Positions 5,264-8,458 of a stretch of 8,458 bases of DNA are shown here, in pieces. This DNA is from Candidatus Eiseniibacteriota bacterium. Lineage in GTDB: Bacteria > Eisenbacteria > RBG-16-71-46 > JAFGJU01. The position numbers were made by a program, and so were the translations under genes. Within the stretch, counting starts at the first letter, position 1. Every line of letters begins with the position of its first letter. The stretch is from contig JAFGJU010000239.1 of assembly GCA_016928935.1 (NCBI GenBank), positions 1 through 8,458 on the forward strand, given 5' to 3'. The notes under the pieces are model-generated. The model was given only the letters and a program-made list of their open reading frames with translations. It was not told the DNA's origin and ran no database searches.

Positions 5264-6598
5264 TCAGACTTTCATCTCCGCAAACGACTCGTCCATTATG
5301 GCGAGCGCTTCCTCCACGTCTTCCGCCGTTGCGCACATCGGCGGAGCGATGCGGACGGCGTTCCCGTAGAGCCCGCCCTTCCCTATCAGGAGGCCGCGCT
5401 TCTTGGTCTGCTCGAACAACTCCAGAGTCGCCCTCGCGTTGGGCGTTCTGTCGCGCCTGGTCTCGTCCACGACGAGCTCGATGGCCTGCATCAACCCCAT
5501 GCCCCTCACGTCGCCTATGACCCTCGGGTACTTGTCCCTGAGCCGCGACAGACCCGACCGGAGGATCCCCCCGACCGTCTCCACCTTGGCCGGCAGGTTG
5601 TCTGCCCGGACGACCTCAATCGTGGCGTTGGCGGCAGCGCAGGAAATCGGGTTGCCTCCGAACGTGGAGATGGTGAGGCCCTTCAGCGAGTCGGCCACGG
5701 CCGGCGTGGCGATGGTGACCCCCAACGGAAGGCCGTTGGCCACGCCCTTTGCCATTGTCATGATCTCCGGCTGGACTCCGAAGTGTTCGATGCCGAACAT
5801 CTTGCCGCCGGTCCTCCCGAAAGCGGTCTGCACCTCATCACAAATGAAGACCCCACCGTAGCGCCTGACGATGTCCACCGCCACCTTGAAGTAGTCGGGC
5901 GGAGGAGTCACGAAACCGCCCACGCCCTGGATGGGCTCGGCAAGGAACCCGGCCACCTGGCCCACTGTGGTCGTCCTTATGAGCTCTTCGATGTCCCGCG
6001 CGCACCTCAGGTCGCACGACGGATACTCCAGCCCGAAGGCGCACCTGTAGCAGTATGGGGAGGCGGCGTGCTTGACGGCTCCCACCTGAGTCGCCACCAG
6101 CCGCCACGGGGCGTGCGCGGTCAGCGACTGGGCGAGGAGCGAGCGGCCTGAGTACCCGTGGCGCAGCGCTACGAGCTCCTGCTTTCCAGTGTACACCTGC
6201 GCCAGCATCACCGCGGTCTCGTCCGCCTCGGTGCCCGACGCCGTGAAGAAGGACTTCTTGAGCTCACCCGGAGTGATTTGGGCCAGCGTCTCGGCCAACT
6301 GAGCAGCCGGGAGCGTCTGGTAGAGAGTAGAGACGTGGCCGAGCCTGTCCACCTGGTCCTTCACGGCAGCGCTGACGCGCGGATGGCAATGACCCACGGA
6401 CACGGTCAGAATGCCTCCGAAGAAATCGAGGTACTTTCTCCCCTCCGCGTCCTTGACGCGCATCCCGTGGCCCTCGACGAGCACGAGCGGCTCCGCGTAG
6501 TAATTGACGACGCTCGGAAACATGAACTCCTTGTGCTTCTCACGGACGCTGCCGGCAATCGCGCCGACGCGGGCCGCGGCTTCAGGCTGCTGTGTCAT
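5264..6598 (-). CDS. Class III PLP aminotransferase, likely beta-alanine/3-aminoisobutyrate transaminase
   Basis: This is a 444-residue protein. Two adjacent ATGs exist (6601 and 6598); the second is preferred because GGAGG (6605-6609) is then 6 nt away rather than 3. Family features: N-terminal YLDFFGGILTVSVGHCHP (57-73), phosphate-loop SGTEAD (121-126), FLAEPIQGVGGFVTPP (218-233), the PLP-ring aspartate in CDEVQTAFGRTG (D254), the PLP lysine K284 in MAKGVANGLPLG, and STFGGNP (311-317). The sequence is closest in style to AGXT2-like transaminases (alanine-glyoxylate 2 / (R)-3-amino-2-methylpropionate-pyruvate). A cysteine-rich stretch (C183, C186, C195, C199) is present, which I recall from bacterial members of this subfamily. 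Position between dihydropyrimidinase and preT, with a semialdehyde dehydrogenase upstream, supports conversion of beta-alanine or 3-aminoisobutyrate to the semialdehyde. Other amine donors (4-aminobutyrate, ornithine) cannot be excluded by sequence alone. Confidence 0.9.
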   Translation of the reverse strand: MTQQPEAAARVGAIAGSVREKHKEFMFPSVVNYYAEPLVLVEGHGMRVKDAEGRKYLDFFGGILTVSVGHCHPRVSAAVKDQVDRLGHVSTLYQTLPAAQLAETLAQITPGELKKSFFTASGTEADETAVMLAQVYTGKQELVALRHGYSGRSLLAQSLTAHAPWRLVATQVGAVKHAASPYCYRCAFGLEYPSCDLRCARDIEELIRTTTVGQVAGFLAEPIQGVGGFVTPPPDYFKVAVDIVRRYGGVFICDEVQTAFGRTGGKMFGIEHFGVQPEIMTMAKGVANGLPLGVTIATPAVADSLKGLTISTFGGNPISCAAANATIEVVRADNLPAKVETVGGILRSGLSRLRDKYPRVIGDVRGMGLMQAIELVVDETRRDRTPNARATLELFEQTKKRGLLIGKGGLYGNAVRIAPPMCATAEDVEEALAIMDESFAEMKV

Positions 6599-6604
6599 CA
6601 TCGG

Positions 6605-6609
6605 CCTCC
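6605..6609 (-). promoter_or_regulatory. Aminotransferase ribosome binding site
   Basis: GGAGG on the minus strand. Its 6-nt spacing favours ATG 6598 over the overlapping ATG 6601. Confidence 0.75.
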
Positions 6610-6628
6610 GGTAATGTGTCCAAGCTCT

Positions 6629-6716
6629 CTCTCCGTCGCTTCATCGTCTTCCGTCCGTCGCTTCGTCGTCTTGTGTCCGTTACTTGATCGTCTTCCGTCC
6701 GTCGCTTCGTCGCCCC
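6629..6716. repeat. 22-bp imperfect tandem repeat between dihydropyrimidinase and aminotransferase genes
   Basis: Four units are at 6629-6650, 6651-6672, 6673-6694 and 6695-6716, sharing the core CGTCGCTTCGTCGTCTT with variation. The unit length is not a multiple of three and lies between two genes, so it is not a coding repeat. It fills most of the 169-bp spacer (6599-6767). No promoter was recognised there. Confidence 0.85.
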
Positions 6717-6767
6717 CCAGTCCGCATTCTCGTTGTTCGCAGAGCGCACGCGGCCCCGGCTGCGCCG

Positions 6768-8147
6768 TCACCGCGCGGGTCTCTTCACAAAACGGCCGGC
6801 CCCCCTCCGGACGTCCAGCTTGCCGTCCGCGAACACGACCTTCCCGCCCGCGACCGTCCTGGCCACTTTCCCCTTCACTTTGAAGCCTTCGAAGATGCTC
6901 CTGTCGCATCTGTGGTGGTGAGTGGCCGCGGAGACGACGCCCTCTCCGGAAGGGTCATACACCACGAGGTCCGCGTCCGCTCCGGGGACGATCGAGCCCT
7001 TCCTGGGGTAGAGCCCGAATATCTGAGCCGGCCGGGTCGCGACCAGGCTCACAAACCTGTTCATGTCCATCCTGCCCGCACATACTCCGTAGGTGTAGAG
7101 GAGCTGAAGTCGGTTTTCAACTCCGGCCGCGCCGTTGGGGATCTTGGTGAAGTCGGCCCGGCCCATTTCTTTCTGGCCCTTCTGGAAGAACGGACAGTGG
7201 TCGGTGCCTACCGTGTCGAAGATTCCTGCGCGTATGCCTCCCCACAGGGCCTCCTGGTGACCCGACGGCCTTATGGGCGGCGACATCACGTAGGCAGCCG
7301 CCTCAAAGTCGGGCTTCTCGTAGACGCTGTCGTCCAGCAGCAGATACTGCGGGCAAGTCTCGGCGTACACTTCCTGGCCGCGCAGCCTGGCCTGCGTTAC
7401 CGCCTCCAGCGACTCCCTGCAGGTCATGTGCACGACGTAGAGCCGCTGCCCGACCACTCGGGCAAGCGCCGTCGCCCGACCAGTGGCTTCGCCCTCCACA
7501 AAGCTGGGCCTGGAGACTGGGTGGTAACGCGGCTCGGTCTTTCCCTCTGAGATGAGTTTCTTCTGGAGCGAGGCGACGATGTCGCCGTGCTCGCAGTGGA
7601 GCATCGTGAGCCCGCCGGCGTCGCGCGTGGCGGCCATGATCTCGAGGAGCTCGTCGTCGTCCACGCCGATGGCGCCCTTGTATGCCATGAAGCTCTTGAA
7701 GGAGGTAATGCCCCTCCGCTGTACGCACTCGGCGATCTCTGCGGCCGTCTTGTCCCCGAACCACGTCACGGCCATGTGGAGGGCGTAGTCGGACACTGCC
7801 TTCTCGGCCTTCTTGAGCCACAGCTCGAGCCCCTCCAGGAGCGACTGCCCCCTGCCCGGACATGCAAGGTCGATGATTGTGGTCGTGCCGCCGGCCACGG
7901 CCGCCGCGGTGCCGGTCTCGAAATCGTCCGACGCCTCGGTGCCCATGAACGGGAGCTCCATGTGCGTGTGCGGGTCCACGCCGCCGGGGAAAACGAAGGC
8001 GCCGGCCGCGTCAATGACCTCGTCGGAAGAGCTTCGTTTCTCGAGACCGGGCCCCACTGCCGCTATCTTGCCGCCGTCGCAGTAGACGTCGCCCACGAAA
8101 CGCTCGGAAGCAGTCACGATTTCGCCGTGCCTTATAAGAAGACCCAT
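6768..8147 (-). CDS. hydA: Dihydropyrimidinase / D-hydantoinase
   Basis: This is a 459-residue amidohydrolase. ATG 8147 is chosen because AGGGAG lies 7 nt upstream and the family N-terminus (LLIRHGEIVTASE) begins there; the open frame further upstream is repeat sequence. It hydrolyses dihydrouracil/dihydrothymine to N-carbamoyl-beta-amino acids in the cytosol. The full binuclear metal site is visible: H60 and H62 (GGVDPHTHME), the lysine to be carboxylated K157 (FMAYKG), H184 (LHCEHGD), H240 (VVHMTCRES) and D316 (VGTDHCPF). The PIRPSGHQEALW segment (291-302) is also typical, as is the C-terminal GSIVPGADADLVVYDP. Length is normal. Substrate range (dihydropyrimidine against hydantoin) is not decided by these motifs, but the downstream preT-preA favours dihydropyrimidines. 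It heads the cluster after the methylmalonate-semialdehyde dehydrogenase gene. Confidence 0.95.
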   Translation of the reverse strand: MGLLIRHGEIVTASERFVGDVYCDGGKIAAVGPGLEKRSSSDEVIDAAGAFVFPGGVDPHTHMELPFMGTEASDDFETGTAAAVAGGTTTIIDLACPGRGQSLLEGLELWLKKAEKAVSDYALHMAVTWFGDKTAAEIAECVQRRGITSFKSFMAYKGAIGVDDDELLEIMAATRDAGGLTMLHCEHGDIVASLQKKLISEGKTEPRYHPVSRPSFVEGEATGRATALARVVGQRLYVVHMTCRESLEAVTQARLRGQEVYAETCPQYLLLDDSVYEKPDFEAAAYVMSPPIRPSGHQEALWGGIRAGIFDTVGTDHCPFFQKGQKEMGRADFTKIPNGAAGVENRLQLLYTYGVCAGRMDMNRFVSLVATRPAQIFGLYPRKGSIVPGADADLVVYDPSGEGVVSAATHHHRCDRSIFEGFKVKGKVARTVAGGKVVFADGKLDVRRGAGRFVKRPAR

Positions 8148-8154
8148 CTCAACA

Positions 8155-8160
8155 CTCCCT
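8155..8160 (-). promoter_or_regulatory. Dihydropyrimidinase ribosome binding site
   Basis: AGGGAG lies 7 nt before ATG 8147 and sets the start of the gene against the longer open frame reaching 8273. Confidence 0.7.
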
Positions 8161-8224
8161 TTCGCGGCGTGCCGCGTGCCGCACGCACTAACGCTCGGGC
8201 CTTTGCTCGGCCCGCCGCACCGAT

Positions 8225-8371
8225 GGAACGTAGCTCTCCAGCACCCGGGCCGACGACCGACGTCGCGCCTCATTGAACGAAGGTCCGTAGCACCCGCACC
8301 GACGACCGACGTCGCACCTCATTGAACGAAGGTCCGTAGCACCCGCGCCGACGACCGAGACCGCGCTCTCG
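8225..8371. repeat. 49-bp tandem repeat upstream of dihydropyrimidinase (three copies)
   Basis: Copies are at 8225-8273, 8274-8322 and 8323-8371. Copies 2 and 3 agree nearly perfectly over their first 36 bases, and copies 1 and 2 over their last 20 or so. Each contains CCGACGACCGA; copies 1 and 2 continue into an 8-bp palindrome CGACGTCG (8258-8265, 8307-8314). The repeat ends 4 bp short of the upstream gene's stop codon. Confidence 0.9.
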
Positions 8372-8375
8372 GTGC

Positions 8376-8458
8376 CTAGCTCCACCTGGATATCACGACG
8401 CGCTTGTCCGTGAAGAACTGTACGGAGTCGCGGCCGTGCGCTTTCAGGTCGCCGAAGA
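8376..8458 (-). CDS. Methylmalonate-semialdehyde dehydrogenase (CoA-acylating), C-terminal end only
   Basis: Only the last 26 codons and the TAG stop (8376-8378) are in the window; the gene runs off the right edge. The encoded end, beginning FGDLKAHGRDSV and ending KRVVISRWS, matches the very conserved tail of the MmsA/IolA family (typically FFGDLHAHGKDG...FYT..KVVTSRW). Known reaction: malonate or methylmalonate semialdehyde plus CoA and NAD+ gives acetyl-CoA or propionyl-CoA with loss of CO2/bicarbonate. This is the step after the aminotransferase of the cluster. The fragment is too short to see the catalytic cysteine, but the tail is distinctive among aldehyde dehydrogenases. Confidence 0.85.
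   Translation of the reverse strand, partial: FGDLKAHGRDSVQFFTDKRVVISRWS

Larger units (their letters stand above)
8148..8375. other. Spacer between semialdehyde dehydrogenase and dihydropyrimidinase genes
   Basis: This 228-bp stretch contains the 49-bp tandem repeat (8225-8371), a hairpin at 8196-8214 (arms CGGGCC and GGCCCG, 7-nt loop) with no U-tract, and the dihydropyrimidinase ribosome site. No recognisable sigma-70 promoter or riboswitch was seen. Confidence 0.6.

Noticed and set aside
4485..5369. Long plus-strand open frame antisense to preT
   Set aside because: It is composition-driven, Arg/Pro/Ser-rich, with no domains, and preT on the other strand explains the sequence.
8196..8214. 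Terminator after the semialdehyde dehydrogenase gene
   Set aside because: A six-pair hairpin with no U-tract, far (about 160 nt) from the stop codon; the operon may well read through.
6684..8276. Long plus-strand open frames (6684-7550, 7587-8276) antisense to dihydropyrimidinase
   Set aside because: All metal ligands of dihydropyrimidinase are on the minus strand; the antisense translations show no recognisable motif.
8225..8371. CRISPR-like array
   Set aside because: The units are head-to-tail with no unique spacers between them and there are only three copies; this is an ordinary tandem repeat.
8188..8385. 65-residue minus-strand open frame at the right end
   Set aside because: It consists of the 49-bp repeats and overlaps, in another frame, the conserved tail of the semialdehyde dehydrogenase; no plausible ribosome site.
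1..8458. Mobile element or phage segment
   Set aside because: No transposase, integrase, terminal inverted repeats or attachment-like duplications were found; gene content is metabolic and collinear.

Overview
The window is GC-rich bacterial DNA. The bacterial signs are strong Shine-Dalgarno sites, a sigma-70-type promoter and a classical THI-box leader. Gene content (PreT/PreA iron-sulfur flavoproteins, a CoA-acylating semialdehyde dehydrogenase, a Memo-family protein) fits an anaerobic or facultative, possibly thermophilic lineage such as a high-GC Bacillota relative or a candidate phylum. The exact taxon cannot be read from the sequence.

Layout. At the left edge, on the + strand, is the 3' part of a Memo-family gene (1-654). 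It converges across a 178-bp spacer on a block in which everything is on the minus strand. Read in transcription order from the right edge, this block holds: the last 26 codons of a methylmalonate-semialdehyde dehydrogenase (8376-8458), a 228-bp spacer carrying a 49-bp tandem repeat, dihydropyrimidinase (6768-8147), a 169-bp spacer carrying a 22-bp tandem repeat, a class III aminotransferase (5264-6598), a 158-bp spacer, preT (3516-5105) and preA (2152-3501). After preA comes a separate transcription unit: promoter (2092-2120), TPP riboswitch (1986-2081), a probable Shine-Dalgarno-sequestering helix (1919-1966) and an AIR-synthase-superfamily gene (833-1918).

How the genes fit together. PreT-PreA interconvert uracil/thymine and the dihydropyrimidines. 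Dihydropyrimidinase opens the ring. A beta-ureidopropionase, not in this window, would release beta-alanine or 3-aminoisobutyrate. The aminotransferase would give malonate or methylmalonate semialdehyde, and the CoA-acylating dehydrogenase would yield acetyl-CoA or propionyl-CoA. This is nearly a complete reductive pyrimidine degradation operon.

The two most notable signals are these. First, a very clear TPP riboswitch with its own promoter controls an AIR-synthase-fold protein that would be annotated as HypE-like. It lacks HypE's C-terminal cysteine and has no hydrogenase neighbours, so a role in thiamine metabolism is more likely. Second, the pyrimidine operon carries several short tandem repeats and Gly/Ser/Pro-rich in-frame insertions inside otherwise conserved enzymes (PreA between its two [4Fe-4S] motifs; PreT between its FAD and NAD(P) parts). 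This suggests local slippage-driven expansion.
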